Source of the DNA: Eudromia elegans
Taxonomy: Eukaryota > Chordata > Aves > Tinamiformes > Tinamidae
DNA length: 64,000 nt
Reading direction: 5' to 3'
Assembly (NCBI GenBank): GCA_003342815.1
Contig: PTEX01000003.1
Coordinates: 4,643,562-4,707,561 of the forward strand
Shown: piece by piece, positions 37,236 through 50,169 of the stretch
Position numbering within the stretch: position 1 is the stretch's first letter
Layout: each line of letters begins with the position of its first letter
The notes under the pieces: model-generated
What the model was told of the DNA's origin: nothing
Databases searched by the model: none
Seen by the model: the letters and a program-made list of their open reading frames with translations, nothing else
Made by a program: the position numbers and the translations under genes

Positions 37236-40200
37236 AAGAACCAAACTAGAGATAAATGTTGTGACCACTGTGTTACAAGCAGATATATTTGCTGTGAATG
37301 CTGCTCTTGTGTATCTGTTTCTGCTTGCACCTCTGCCAGCTAGGCTGGTGCTAGCTAGAAAGAGAGAGAAAGGTAAAAAAGGGGAAGTTACAGCACTCTG
37401 ACCAGTCCATGTGAAATCTGGAAAGAAAGGACCTGTAGCAAGGTGAGGCACTTCAACTGAAAGGCAACACGGAGGGAGGGAGAACAACTTATTCCAGGAG
37501 CTTGTTATGTTTTCCTGAGATCTCTGCATCTTCCTGTGCCTTTTTAGGAACTTTGAAGAGGCAGCACTATTACATGATCACAAGATTGGAGCTTGGATTC
37601 TGGAGTCTTGTTCCTGTCTATGGCACTCAGTCCCTGTGGCAATATGTAGTGTCCATGACGGCCACACCTGAGACTGACAGATGCTTCATGGTCCCTGGGC
37701 CAAGTGATTCTACCTGATTTGAATCTGCAGTGCTCAAACCTCAAGGCAGGTTGGAGTGCACATCAATACTGAATATCACTGGAGACACAGGATGGGGTGA
37801 GACCTGTCCTATGAGGCCTGAGGCGGAGGGGATGAGACCATCAGTGCTTAGTGTTGCTGGGTAGCATCCCTGCCTGTGCTGTTGTGCATCCTGTGCCTCA
37901 CGCTCCCTGCACGGACACGCTCCTGCTTGCTGCCTTGGGCCTTGGAGCAAGGTAGCGGCCAGAGCTGAACATCAGAAATTTCTCCCTTGTCCTGGAGCTT
38001 GAGTTTTAAGGGAATTTGCCCAGGGCCATTTTACCAAAGCAAAAGACACAGACAGCACGTGTTTTCCTGCATGTTTTGTGCCATGTACAGGCTGTGTATC
38101 TGTAAACCCTGAGAGAGATACAGCACCCTGATCTGCTTGAGCCATGTCAGGTATGGAGGATATTCCATAAACTGGTTGCTCTGCTAGAGTCCGTGATGAC
38201 CATGTTTTTTGGCACCTTCATTCCACTAGACACAGGCCAAGACCCTCTTTCCCCTGCAATTTAAAGAAGGCGTGGCCTGAGGGGATCCCTCCTCATTATG
38301 GCCACTGCAGCCGGGCTGATGAAGTGCCCGGGAGCTGGAACTGGGCTCCAAACTCCTTGGCACTGGGTGCGCTGCCAGGCAGCTGACCACAACACTGCGG
38401 GTTTGCTGGCAGGAGCACAGCGCCCAGCACCACTGCGGCCTCCAAGGCCCTTGAACAGCCTGTGAAAAGGCTCGGAAAAATATTTCCTTACACAATGGGG
38501 ATTCCTTGGGTGTTGCCGTCACCTTCCCACGGCTAGGCTGTGTGCCAGGCTTTGGGATGAAACAAGATCTTGGAAGCTTATATGTAACCAAAGGCTAGCA
38601 GCAACCTGTTCAAAAAGTATAGATGGGCAAGGGCACCTCGATTCCACATGGTCTTTTGTTCTCTGCCTCTCAGTGGCAGCCCATTTCCCTGCTCATGGCA
38701 CGGAGCCTATCTCCTCTTGCTCCAATGTGAGCATCGAGTGAGCCCAGGCAGAGCAGGTCTTAGTTGCTTGGCAGCAGTGCCCCAAAGTTTCTTTCTCAAA
38801 GAGAGAAGAGCACTGCAACTTCATATGCCTTTTATATTTTTCAAACAAAAGCCTAAAGAACATCATATAACAAGTATATTTCTGTTTATATGCATAAATA
38901 TAAATGGTCATATATCCATCCACATTTATATGAAAGATTTATCCCGCTGGCTTCTCTTGGCAGGAGCTAAGGTACTTCAGATCTTCTCTTGCACTCCCAT
39001 GTAGAATAGTTTGCAGAGGAGAGAAAATCTTTCCCTGAGTAGCCGTGTGTCCCAGTCCCTTCCCTGGGTCTCCTGCTTAACCAAGTGAGGTGTTTGCTGC
39101 AAGAAGTATCACCCATGTCAAGAGAGCAAGGCAGGCAGCTCTTGGAAGTGTCTGGGGATGTGACCTGTGTCCCGGTGCCACCTTGCGCTGTTGGCTGGTC
39201 CCTGCACACTGAGGTACAATCCTATGCCCAACTTCTTTGTTTTGGTAAGCGTAGCCTGAACTGTGGCAATTCCTTTGCTGCCCTGTTCCTGGAGGATGAG
39301 CTTGAGGAATGTGTTCTGCTGGTGGAACACAAGCAGTTACAGAGCAGCCTCAACCAGCACCGTTCACCTCTTACAAAGCCAGCAGAGACCTTTTGCTGAC
39401 TGCTCACATTTCTGCCAAGAAAAGTGTCTCTGCTGCCAGGGGTGGGATGTGTGAGTGCTGGGAACTGGCAGGGAGGTGAAGAGGGTGCAAGGTGGCCAAC
39501 ACAGCTGGAATATCCTTGAAGGCCTGGATGTCTTGGTACAGTTTGAAGCAGGAAAAATGTAGGGACAGGGCAAGAGAATGTGCTGTTCTCTGCCCTGTGC
39601 TCAGGCTTCCTTTCCTCACACAGAGGGATAACACATGCAACATGAGTGCCCAGGATGTAATGCTACAAGAATGGGAGTACAGTGTGGAAGAGGACAGGCC
39701 CATGTGAGAGGCTAGAAGCACCTTGTGTGACCTAGAAGGAATGCAGCCAAAAACAAAAGCACTGCCTGAAGCAAAGACTGGACAGAAAACAGGCAGCCAA
39801 GTTGAACAGGGCGGGCAGGCTCTGATCACCAGATCTGTATGTGCCCAAAATTTTGTGAGGAAAAATACACCCCAGACCATGCTTCTGGGGATGGCTGTAG
39901 GTACCCTTGTTTTGGTGCAGCTGGAAGTTGTAGCATCTCCCACACATCAGTGTCCCCTAACAACCACAGGGACCTGCCGCAGGAAGCCCCATGTCAATGA
40001 GGTTTTTAACATGCACGTGGCTAGAGCAAGTGCCATAGTGTCTATACTATGCTCCACACTATGTACTGCAATACCTTGAGTGTAAGAGCAAGTGTCTGTG
40101 GTGTATATGTATGCAGTAAAAAGTCTGAGTTGCAAATGCCATCATTTCTTGAAGTGAATCCCTCCCAGCTCTGCTTGGCCAAAGCAATTTGTCAAACCCA

Positions 40201-42698
40201 GGGGGCCTGGGAGAGGGGACAGAATTGGGCAGGAAATGGAAGGATCTGCTGCAGAGGACTTCAGGGTATGAAGGTACATGAGAATTTTAATGCTGAAGTC
40301 TACCGTGGCAGGTAGAAACATTCCACCCCGAAAATGCCTCCTAGGAGCCAACCATAATAGCTGGTTATGTGCAGCCTTTGCTAGAAAAACGAGATGTCTC
40401 TGCTTTTCACTTACTCAATTTGCCTGGCAATGTGGCATCCTAAAGCATTTCTAAAACGCCGTTCAAAACCAAGCATTTTCAAATCTGCAGACAATCCAGA
40501 GCTCAATTCTAAGCATTATAAGTGGTCCCCTTAATTAAATGCAGCTAAAATAGTGAAAATACTTTCAGAGCAAATGAGATCAATGACAAAACACCCTTCA
40601 AGAGCACAGGAGGGGGAAAAAGTGCTGATGTAGAAAGATGATTTATGGTGATTCTCTGGTCGCTGAAACAGAAGAATTATTGAGAACCTTAAAGGAGAAA
40701 GGAGCTTTATGTTGGAAGATTGACGACTAAAAACCACGGGGAGGTAATCCCTTCTGCATCAGTATGGCAGAGTTTCAGTTCTGGGAGGCAGGTCAATGCA
40801 GGTCAGTGCTTGGACTGGAAATGCTAAACTGGAGAGATTCTTGTTGCCTCCTGCCTGCTCTCTAACCAAAGAGAGATGGAGTGTTTCAGCATTGGTCTTT
40901 CTCATATCAAGCATTCAGCTGCACAGGCTCGTTCCCAAACGAAGACTTGAGTGTTAGGCAACTTCACGCCGAGACAGAATAGTTTGGTGTTTGGCATACA
41001 TGGCGCATAAGGCTTCACTTCTCATTTTTTATCCTATATGAGACATTGTATTCTTTTATCATAAAAAATATTCAGAGTTAGTCCATTCAGGGAGCTCATG
41101 CACAACTGTGAGTTTCTCTGTGCTTCCCCCAGTAACTGTGTTACATATAGGGCCAAGAGATCACTTTTTTCAGTGTACTAGTTTTGCACTTTTCTGTAAT
41201 CTGAAAGCATTGCCCTGAAAAGACCATCACTCCGTCATCTAGACAACACACAGTGGGGCACTGACATCTGCAGCTCCACTGCAAGAAAGGAAGCTCTGTG
41301 GACCTCACATATTAATCCTTAAATTAAAGATTAAAAAAATTCATGTTTATTATGAATGGAATTACATGTTTGGACAATCATACTGTTATATTTGTCCAGT
41401 TATGTTATTGTATGACTCCTGTAGGCTGTAATTAGACGTGTAAGTGTAAAGATACCGTTTCCTTTGTTCCAGGAGGCTTCAGCCAGCAATTACTGTAACA
41501 AGACTGCACTGCCAGACCAGGTTCTAGCAAACCTCTCAGATGAGTCACAGCAGCAGCGGAGCACGGCAAGTGTGGCTGAGTAGTGTCATGTAGCAGCCAG
41601 TCGGTGTCCTGTTCTAACATTTTAATGACAACTAACTAAAGCAGACCGAGTTTTGGGAAAGTGTTTGTTATTCACTTATAACGTCTGGGTTGAAAAAAAA
41701 AAAGAAAGAAAAATCCTTGGAGGATAGAACTCATAAAATAAGCAGCTAGTTAGTGCAAACTTCTTTGTGTAATTTTACTATGTGGAAAGAAGCATAATTT
41801 TCCCACATGAGAAAAGCACTGCTGTTGTCTGGAAAGTTTCCACATGTCCCTGCATCTTTCCCATTGCTCCAGTCAAAGGTGTCAGTGAGAGGTCTGCTAT
41901 ACTTTCACTCACGTTGAATTGTACGTCTATATGTATTTCACAGGTCGTCTCTCTATAAAAGGCAGTGTAAAGTCCTAATCATTATATGGCCCCATTTCAC
42001 TGTAAAATATTGTTAATCTGGCATGGTTATGTCCCGGGCTTGCCCTCTAATTTAGTTTGTCTCTTTGTAAAATGGCGTATAGCAAACATAGTGCAGGATC
42101 ACTTATTGCTTCTGTTCCAGAGCTGTATTTGAGAAGCTGCCGATCGTGTTTCTTGCTTTCTGAGAACTCAGTAGACCTGGGCACTTCACTGCAGTGCTTC
42201 CTGTTAGCCATGGCTGATGCTTGCAGAGCGTGGCCATCCCCACAAAAGGGAGTCTAAAAACACCCTTATCGGTGTTTGGAGTGTGAGGTTCATCTTTAGC
42301 CAGGCCTCAGACTGGGCTTTCCATAACATTGAGATCACTGGAATATTCTTATTTAAGGTTAACATGGACACAATGAAAAGAACAACTCCTTACCAATGGT
42401 GTTGCTGTCGCAGTCTGGGGAGAGGGGCACCAAAGAGCAAAAGTTACAAATCATAATAGGTAGAGACATTTTATCCTTTGTATAGGACATTATATAGGAA
42501 GCAAGTGCAGTAGTGTGTTGCAACAAGGATCTCTGTAATGGAGTTGAAATAATTAGAAGGTGAGCTAGAATCCTCTTAAGAGTAATAAGCAAAACTAGGT
42601 GAAGTCAGAAACATTTTCAAATGTTGCTAAAGCTTGGAGGATTTAGGCAGTAGGGTTAGTCTTCATGCTGCTGTAGGAATACTGCAATGGGAAAAAAT

Positions 42699-42728
42699 AC
42701 ATATTATATATATACATATATATATATC
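42699..42728. repeat. (TA)n microsatellite
   Basis: Imperfect TA repeats interrupted by a CA step. Confidence 0.85.
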
Positions 42729-43429
42729 AAAGAAGGCATCAGTGGGAGTAGAATGAGTGCTCAGTTTCTAAGCCTGTCTAAGGCTTGTCTTACCTAAAGG
42801 CCTGATCGGCCCATCAGATCCCTACAGGCAGACTAAATCTGCCTGAGACTACCTCTGTTTCAGAGGGACTCCAAGGAGCTCTGAGCAGTTGGTGCTGGCT
42901 ATGCACACAAAACCAAGTGTCCAAAGGCACTGCCAGAGTGGTAAAACGATGGAAGCTCTTCCATCTCCCGAGCAGCAGATCAGAGCAGGAACAACCGCTT
43001 CGCACAACGGATCCAAATGGCTTTGTATTGAACTCCTCTTTTCTCAGTTACATTCTACACTTTGTCCAAACAGCCTCAAGTGTTTAAAGGATAACATAGT
43101 TTACCTGAGACCCAAGACTAAGGACTTGTATTAATGAGATCTTGCCTTTAGAGCCAGTAATAATTATATTGGCTAGTATAACTGTTACTTCAAATCTCTT
43201 ATTTTAACATCATTTTAAACTTTGTCTGGATTTCTTTGCAACTTGAAAACAGGCACACTGCACTGCTATGGGGTATAGGAAAAACCTGAAATCAGTGCTG
43301 ATTGAGACTACACAGTCTGATTTCCATTTCCAAGATGAAAAGTAAATGATAGCATGAATTTAAAAAAAAAAAAATATGCATTAAACACTTGTCTTTTGAA
43401 TGATCTTAAAAAAAAAGAAGGTGAAAAGA

Positions 43430-44080
43430 GATCTTAAGAAGTCATCAGGAAGTCATCTATATCATCCCACTCTCCAGAGATGGGTGAATTATCTGTGTCG
43501 CTCCTGACTAAAATTTCTCTGACCTGTTTTTAAGAAGATTTACAATCCCCAGGCAATACAGCTCACTATCCTTATTTTTAGAAAATTTTTTCATACTGTC
43601 TAACCACAATCTAATTGTGCAACAATGTCTTATTAAACTGAAATCTCTTTATCTTTCAAGACTATTCTTGTATCTCTGTTAGATTTCTCTTCACTAGAAC
43701 TAGCACCTCCATTTTCCAATCTTTTCTCCTTTGTCACATTTTCTAGAGCTTTGATCATTCCTGCTGCTCTCCTCTGTAGCCTGTTGTAGCTCTCTCCAGC
43801 CTGGTGCCACAGGCCAGGCTCACTGAGCTCCACTTGAGTTTTGCCAATATTGAGAATAGTAGACGACTTGCTTCATATATTTTGTAGCCTCTCTTTTTTC
43901 GTCTGTGCATCCTAATATGACGCTGCGTTTTTCAGAGACAGCATGCAACCTCTAGAACATTTCTGTAGGGCTGCTCCTTATTCATTTGTTCCTCAGTCTG
44001 CATCTAAAATCTTGCATTTTGTATTCTTCCATAGAATCTTATCTTTGCACTAATAGTTCCAGATATTTAGTTACTTAAGG
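43430..44080 (-). mobile_element. Ancient CR1/L3-like LINE remnant, antisense
   Basis: Strongly diverged copy of a CR1-superfamily LINE 3' end, lying on the minus strand. On the plus strand the characteristic order of words is still readable: GTCATCT, then a stretch like the antisense 3' UTR (ACCTGTTTTTAAGAAGAT, CCAGGCAATACAG), then a degenerate reverse-transcriptase C terminus. The minus-strand frame at 43833-43633 retains NRLQRRAAGMIKALENVT, the counterpart of the family's RVQRRATKMIKGLEHL. Many indels and stops mark it as old, probably older than the bird radiation. The family name (CR1 versus L3) is uncertain. Confidence 0.62.
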
Positions 44081-46554
44081 GAACATTGTTCATTGGAATA
44101 TTAAACTCATATTTATTCTGAGCTGCTTTCAAAGTTGTGTACACTGCATGATATTCTTTATCATACTGTATGGTGCCTAGGTTCTAATTGCAGTCGCAGA
44201 GCTCAGGTACAACATGTTCACATTCAGTCTGCACGTGGACCCTTCATTTACCCATTCCAGGCAGGGTGGTGTGATTGGAGCTGTTTGACCTGTTGCACCA
44301 TTGGAATCTCAGCTTGTCCTGATAATGGTACAGTTATGTTTACTGTCCTTGCAGCTCTGGCAATTACATCTCATTACACCACTTTAATTATTGAAGCACT
44401 GACATTTGAGTGATCATGTTTATAAATTCAGTCACAAAGGGCTCTTTTGACTTATGTGTCTTTTATATAGCTCTCATCTTGAACTTTTCCAAAAACACAT
44501 TTCTTGTTCTGTCACAACCACAGTCATGATGTTTTTACAAAAACCTTGGAAGACACTCTAAAGCCCTGTTCCTGTCATTTTTCAAAATGAAACAAAAAAA
44601 TTCTGCTAATACTAGAGCGTTTTCACTGCAGTACAGTGAAAGATTCATTTTTTAAAATGCATTAGGTAGCACGTTTTGAAATACTATCACAGGTGAGACA
44701 AACACATCTTAACATATTAGTTGTTCAGCCTGAGCCCTCAGGGACACCAGGTGCTGGGAGTCAGAGGTTGCCATCACCCTCACGTTCTCTACCACTGTTG
44801 CTCCTAGCCAAAAAGTGCCACTTTGATGTACATATTTAAGAGCTGACTCATACCTTTAACCTTCTCTGGGGTAACACAAGCGGAACCTGCATCTGCAAGA
44901 ACAGCCCAGAACAGCCCCGCTTCATGTTGTCAAGGAACTTTTCCAGCAACTTATAGAGCTTTGAATGGTCCTTAGACAGCCTGTTGTAGAAAGGGTTAAA
45001 TGCCAACAACTCTCTTGCATCATGCTGTGGAGCACCTGCCCATTTGACCACATCCTACAGAGCAGGGTTATGGAGCTTGCCTGGAGCCAGGCACCAGGTT
45101 AACAGCTAACCCGGAACTGCGTGTCTCCTGCTGTGCTGACTGGACAGGACTACCTGGCTGACAAATTTTACTAAAAACTTGGCTGCCATCTGGGAGTTAT
45201 AGTTATGCAGGGGAGCTGTAACTTGCTGTGAAAACAAACTTTTCCAGACTGCAGGGTCTGTCTCTTGCCTAGAGGCTTCATTAGCACTGATCTCGCAGGC
45301 AGGGAGGCCTCATTAGTTTGTTGTTGTGCATAACCAGCTCTGAGATGCAAAGTGAAGGAAGCTCTCCAGAGGAACGAAACGCCAGATTCCTGGCCACGGT
45401 GACTCCATCTGCAGGGATGACTCCTGCACCTGGCTTAGCACAACAGGCCAGACCTCCCACGGGATTTATTCATTCAGCAAAGCTCAGCTGGCAGAGAGCA
45501 CTGGCATTCATGTACGTGAGCTGAGCAGGACAGGGAATGCAGCAAGAAATGCTTGAGATCCCACGTCAAATCTTCTGCGGATAAACTACATGTAACATAG
45601 CATAGCATATATATTTATACAATACACTCATGCGTATTCATAATATGGTTATACATATAAAGTGTGAAAATTGGTTCTGAGCATATCAGTCAAGGGATAT
45701 TAGGAAGCATTGATTGGTTTTACTACTGATGTAGTCAGTGTGTGAGAACTGGAAGCCAGAAAGGTCAAGTCTTTTCCATGCACTGTGGTCACTTCAGGCT
45801 CTGTGGGAATAGACATGATTTTATCTTCTTCCAGTACTTGATTTTTTTTTTTTAACATCTTTTTATTTCCTGGGGCTGGTCTGAGCTGTGTTGAGAAATG
45901 CTGGGCTCAGAATTTGCAAGAAACACCCATGACTGAAAAAAGCCACATCTCAGGATCATGATGCTTGGCTTTGTAAACTGGGGGAGCCTGAGACCTTTCA
46001 GAAGTAATGGACTGGATGGAAGCTTATTACCGAAAGCTAAGCACATTTTAAAACAGTCTAAACTGCATTACCTGGTGCTAAGTGATGCTGCTAATTCTTT
46101 CCTAACTTGTCACAACTGAGCAAAGCTCGTGCATGCTATTTTAGGAAGGCATGTGAGTCAGTGGGGACCCAAAAAGGAAACATTGATCACTAAAATGGCC
46201 TGCAGATGCTCACAGTGTGTGGCTGCAGACTCTGTGGTCATGCACAAAAATTCAAAGCAGGGTTTCGAGTACAGCTGGCTACGCAACCTGCTCAGAGCTG
46301 CCGGTTAAGGAGGTTAAGGAGGAAGCTCTCTCTGTGCTTCTGTTGCTTCATTGCTGTTTGCTGTTCCCACTCGATTGAAAACACAGATTTGCCACAGACA
46401 AATCTCCTCAGGCCTTCCCTGAACATGGACAGTTGTTATAAATGCAGCAAAACAGCACCAATCATAGCATCAAGGTAAGTTCCTCCTAAGACCAACCTGC
46501 AGCTTTTTGCTGAGTTTGAAGCTGTGTGGATTCACCAGCATGAGATGAATCTCA

Positions 46555-46602
46555 CATCATCATATCATCATCATCATCATCATATCATCATATCATCATA
46601 AG
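46555..46602. repeat. (ATC)n microsatellite
   Basis: Interrupted ATC/ATATC repeats. Confidence 0.9.
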
Positions 46603-47528
46603 ATCACCAGTGAAACAACCAAAAATTGAAGGCTTAATAACCATAGGCCTAATAATCCATTAAGTATCTGGAATATGTAGGAATTTTACAAGTTAACAAA
46701 TAAAAGTTCAAAGCCAAATCAGAAATTATGAGGGTAATTTCTCCCTTGGAGAGTAAATCCACATCAGTGCCTGAGACAGGAGTCATGTTTCTGGAAAACT
46801 TCTCGGATCACAGGACAAAGATGAATATGTGAAGCGGCAACAACTCTTGGTTGTACCCCGAGTCATGAACAAGGTCTTTTAACAGCGCACTGAAGGGGAG
46901 GACGGGCTCAGGCAAGAGCAGTGCGACTGCGCTGGACCTTTCCTAGGACAAGGGGCAAATCCAGAAGAGGAGAGACAGTTCCACGGAAAGTGTTCGATGA
47001 GCACCTCGGGGCTCCGGAGAAAAATCGAATCATCCGTTAAAATCTGCACTGCCGCCTCAGGGGGGATTTTATTTTCACATGGAGGAGGAAAAGAGCCCAA
47101 AGTATGGCCAGAACTTACCATTATTTTTATAATCTGGACGTGATTTAAAATGGCAACCTGCCAATAAAAATTTGAAGGCAGAATTATGCCTCGTTTTGCT
47201 CTGTAACAAAATGAAGAGGAGGAATTACACTTGGGCAGTGTCTAAGGAAGAAGAGGTTTGTTCTGTCTAACCAAAAACTCTCCTCTGAAAAGGATGACAG
47301 GAAACGTATTTTGGTTTAGACGTTTTAAGTTCTCCACAGAAAAACGATCCCCCAACTTTTTCAATATGGCTTGGAGGATCATATCCAAAAATTTCTGCCT
47401 GTTCGGGGCTCAGTCTGCCAAATTTTAAAAGGCTCCCACTCATGTCAAAATTGGATTATTGAAACTGCCAGGTATTTGCTGAGTTCATGTTCTAGAAATC
47501 CAATCTCTAACACCTGTTTTGCATTAAA

Positions 47529-47575
47529 ACAAAAAAAAAAAAAGAAAGAAAGAAAGAAAAAGAGGAAAAAAGAAA
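47529..47575. repeat. (A)n / (GAAA)n low-complexity tract
   Basis: Poly-A grading into GAAA repeats and purine-rich sequence. Confidence 0.88.
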
Positions 47576-49632
47576 GCCCTGATCTTTCTTACCCAAAACT
47601 TTAACTGGCTATATGGAAACAAACAAACAAAAAGTTATGATCTTGTGACTTACAACAGGAACAGTCCATCTGGTATCTTTAAGCCAATACTGCAGAAACC
47701 TCTGCACTAACCAAAGGCAGAGGAAGGAAAGCAGAAAAGGAAGTGGCCATTTAAATTGAGTTTGATGATGAAATCCAAATGTCCACTTTCAAAAAGGGAA
47801 TTGACTTTTGCATGAGGACACAAATATGCTGTGTTTTTAAGTTGGGAGCTGTGCACACTGCTAGTTCTTTAAATGAAAGATTTGAAGCTTATATTCCTAA
47901 ATATGTGACAGAAAGATCTGCAATCTTTTCAACAGTAGATTGTATATTTTTCATAGAAAAAAATCCAATTATGCTTAATCATAAGCTATTTTTAAAGCTA
48001 TTTTTTGTATTGTGTTCAGCAGGATAGACCAAGACGTGTATGTGGGCAGAGATCATGCAGAATCTTTTCATAAGGCACTGCACTTGCTGTCACGGTGTGA
48101 TGCAGCCTCTCTTGTGCAGGAGAAGGAGCAGGCTGATTTTAAGCACGTGTTTTAGGTTTAGACAGAGATTTTAACCAAATATTGAACTGAAATGATGGTT
48201 TCGGTAGCTGCAGTGCACTGTCCTTAAAACAATGACACATCTATCAGAAATGATTAATGGTTTGGAGGCTCCTGGATACAGAAGCCAGGCTCAGGATGCC
48301 TGTGAATGATTGATTTGTTCAAAAAAACCACTCAGAATGATAGTTAGTGGTTTGTTAGGTGTTGTTTGCAAAGGGGGTTTATTTATCTCAGTCTGGAAGA
48401 AATGCTGTCATCTCCAAAGGCAAAGGTTAGGAGTGGGGGGTTTTTGTTTGTTTTGTTTTGCCTTTTTTGTGTGCACTTTCTATGTACAGTTGTTCTATGT
48501 ACAGTTGTTCAACATTTCAAATGTGGAGCTCAGTGCATTCCCAGCTCCCGATTAAAGGGCAGGACTGAGGAGCAGGGCCTCTCCCAGAGGCAGTTCTTTG
48601 TTGCAAGCTCAAAGCATCACATCGTAACGTGCAGATCTTGTCACCCCTCCTGTGCTCCATGGCTAGACATACACTGCCTGCTAAGTGCTACTAAATACTT
48701 CGACTAAAGCAGCCTTAGATGCCTGCACCACTGAAACCTCAAGAAAATTTGTCACAGGCTTTGATGGGTGCACGATGAAATGCCCAGGCTCCTGGTCAGC
48801 AGGTATTTAAATCCACATATATAATTTATTTTATTTGCAAGCATTCACATGCCCAAGCACTTCTGAAGCACCTGGGGTGCCAGGCTGAGAAGAGAGGTTG
48901 CTGTCACATCCACTCTCTCCTACCAACATCCAAAGGAAAGAGCGAGAACAAGGAATGCCACTGCTTCCACCATTTTGCTCTGAGAGGGAATTAGGAGAAT
49001 AAGGGGCAAGAGGAAAGAAATTGGGAGCAACTACAGAAGGAGGAGAGCTTCTACCCCTCTGATTACTTCTCAAGGGAGTTTAAAAAATATAAACACCAGC
49101 CTTTTAACTTCATTATGCATCTGTATCACAAACAAAACCCAAGCCTTCCTCAGGCTTGCCTGTACTGGAAAAAAAAATATATTATGTGAGTTGATTAGCA
49201 CATGATTCTTAAAATAACAGTCAATATAAACAAAGACTACTATGTTTAACATTGGTTGCTGTTGTTGACCCAAGGTAACCCAGGCGCTAAACATGACAAT
49301 TCTTGTCTACATCAAGTGCTTTGTATGGCCTTAATTAGCATGTTCTAGCACTATGTAATTTTGCAATACAGATAAAATCCTTCAGGGCATTTATTCTCTA
49401 CATTTAATTTTCTGTCTCATCTATCTTTAATTCACAGGACACACGTCGTCTCCAACATCTCCCTCCGTTATCCTCAGCCTTGGAGCCATCACTGTGAAAG
49501 TCAGAGCGTCCTAGTCAGCTTTTTCAGGAGATTTTTAAGCTTAAAGATTAAATGTTCAATGGAACATACCATGAGGAATTTGCTTCTCAGTCATGTTCAG
49601 TTTTACAGAAATAAAGTTCATCTTACAGTTCA

Positions 49633-49945
49633 GGAATCACAGAATCATGGTTGGAAAGGACCTTCAAGATCATCGAGTCCAATTGTAAACTCTTCAGCCC
49701 TACTAAGCCCTGTCCCCGGGCGCCTCCTGTACCCGTTGCTCGCACGCTGCCAGGCACGGGGCCGCCACCGCTTCCCCGGGCAGCCTGTTCCCGTGCTCCG
49801 CCACTCTCTGCATGTAGGAATTCCCCTGATGTCCAACCTGAACAACTGCACAACCCCCTGCACAACCTGACTGCGACCTGACGCCGCTTCCTCTTGTCCT
49901 ATGGGGAGTTACTCTGGAGAAGAGATGGACTCCCGCCTCACCGCA
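49633..49945 (-). mobile_element. CR1 LINE 3' fragment, antisense
   Basis: The plus strand begins AATCACAGAATCATGGTTGG and continues GAAAGGACCTTCAAGATCATC, the reverse complement of a CR1 3' end with its ATTCTGTG terminal octamers. Further words such as GGCAGCCTGTTCC, CCTGATGTCCAACCTGAAC and TTCCTCTTGTCCTATGG follow in the usual order. It is a 5'-truncated copy of about 310 bases, ending some 400 bases before the TP53INP1 promoter elements. The interior is unusually GC-rich. Confidence 0.88.
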
Positions 49946-50169
49946 AGGAAGGGGTGGTTCAGCCCAGAAAATTTTAAAAACACGGGACATTTGAAGTTCA
50001 TGTTTGGCATCATTAATAGGTGTGTAGTTTTTGAGTCAAATCACGCATTTCAAGCTGATTCCCAGCTGCCAGAAGACACTTTCGAAGCTTTTTACAAAAT
50101 ACACTTTCTCCTTTTTGTTTTTTTTTAATTGAAAAGTTTTGTTTGTCCTTACAAGAGAACAAAAGAACG

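Larger units (their letters stand above)
33201..43429. other. Intergenic region upstream of both divergent genes (left part)
   Basis: Left part of the roughly 17-kb gap between the NDUFAF6 and TP53INP1 promoters. I recognise no exon, RNA gene or intact repeat. Several frames stay open at 33220-33950 and 39400-39940, but overlapping frames on both strands are open too and no family match or splice context supports them. Simple repeats are listed separately. Distal enhancers of TP53INP1 could lie here but cannot be read from sequence alone. Confidence 0.5.
44081..49632. other. Intergenic region upstream of TP53INP1
   Basis: No exon recognised. It contains the ATC and A-rich microsatellites listed separately and a small 15-base direct repeat at about 48479-48508. 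A 67-codon minus-strand frame at 45051-44848 has a protein-like composition (FNPFYNRLSKDHSKLYKLLE) but matches nothing I know. Confidence 0.45.

Noticed and set aside
42040-42080. MIR-like SINE tail (TTTGTAAAATGG) and a similar word at 33214-33229
   Set aside because: Matches of 12-16 bases are too short to claim a SINE without a library search.
44848-45051. Possible unannotated exon on the minus strand
   Set aside because: Protein-like composition, but no recognised family, no clear flanking splice sites and no conservation data.
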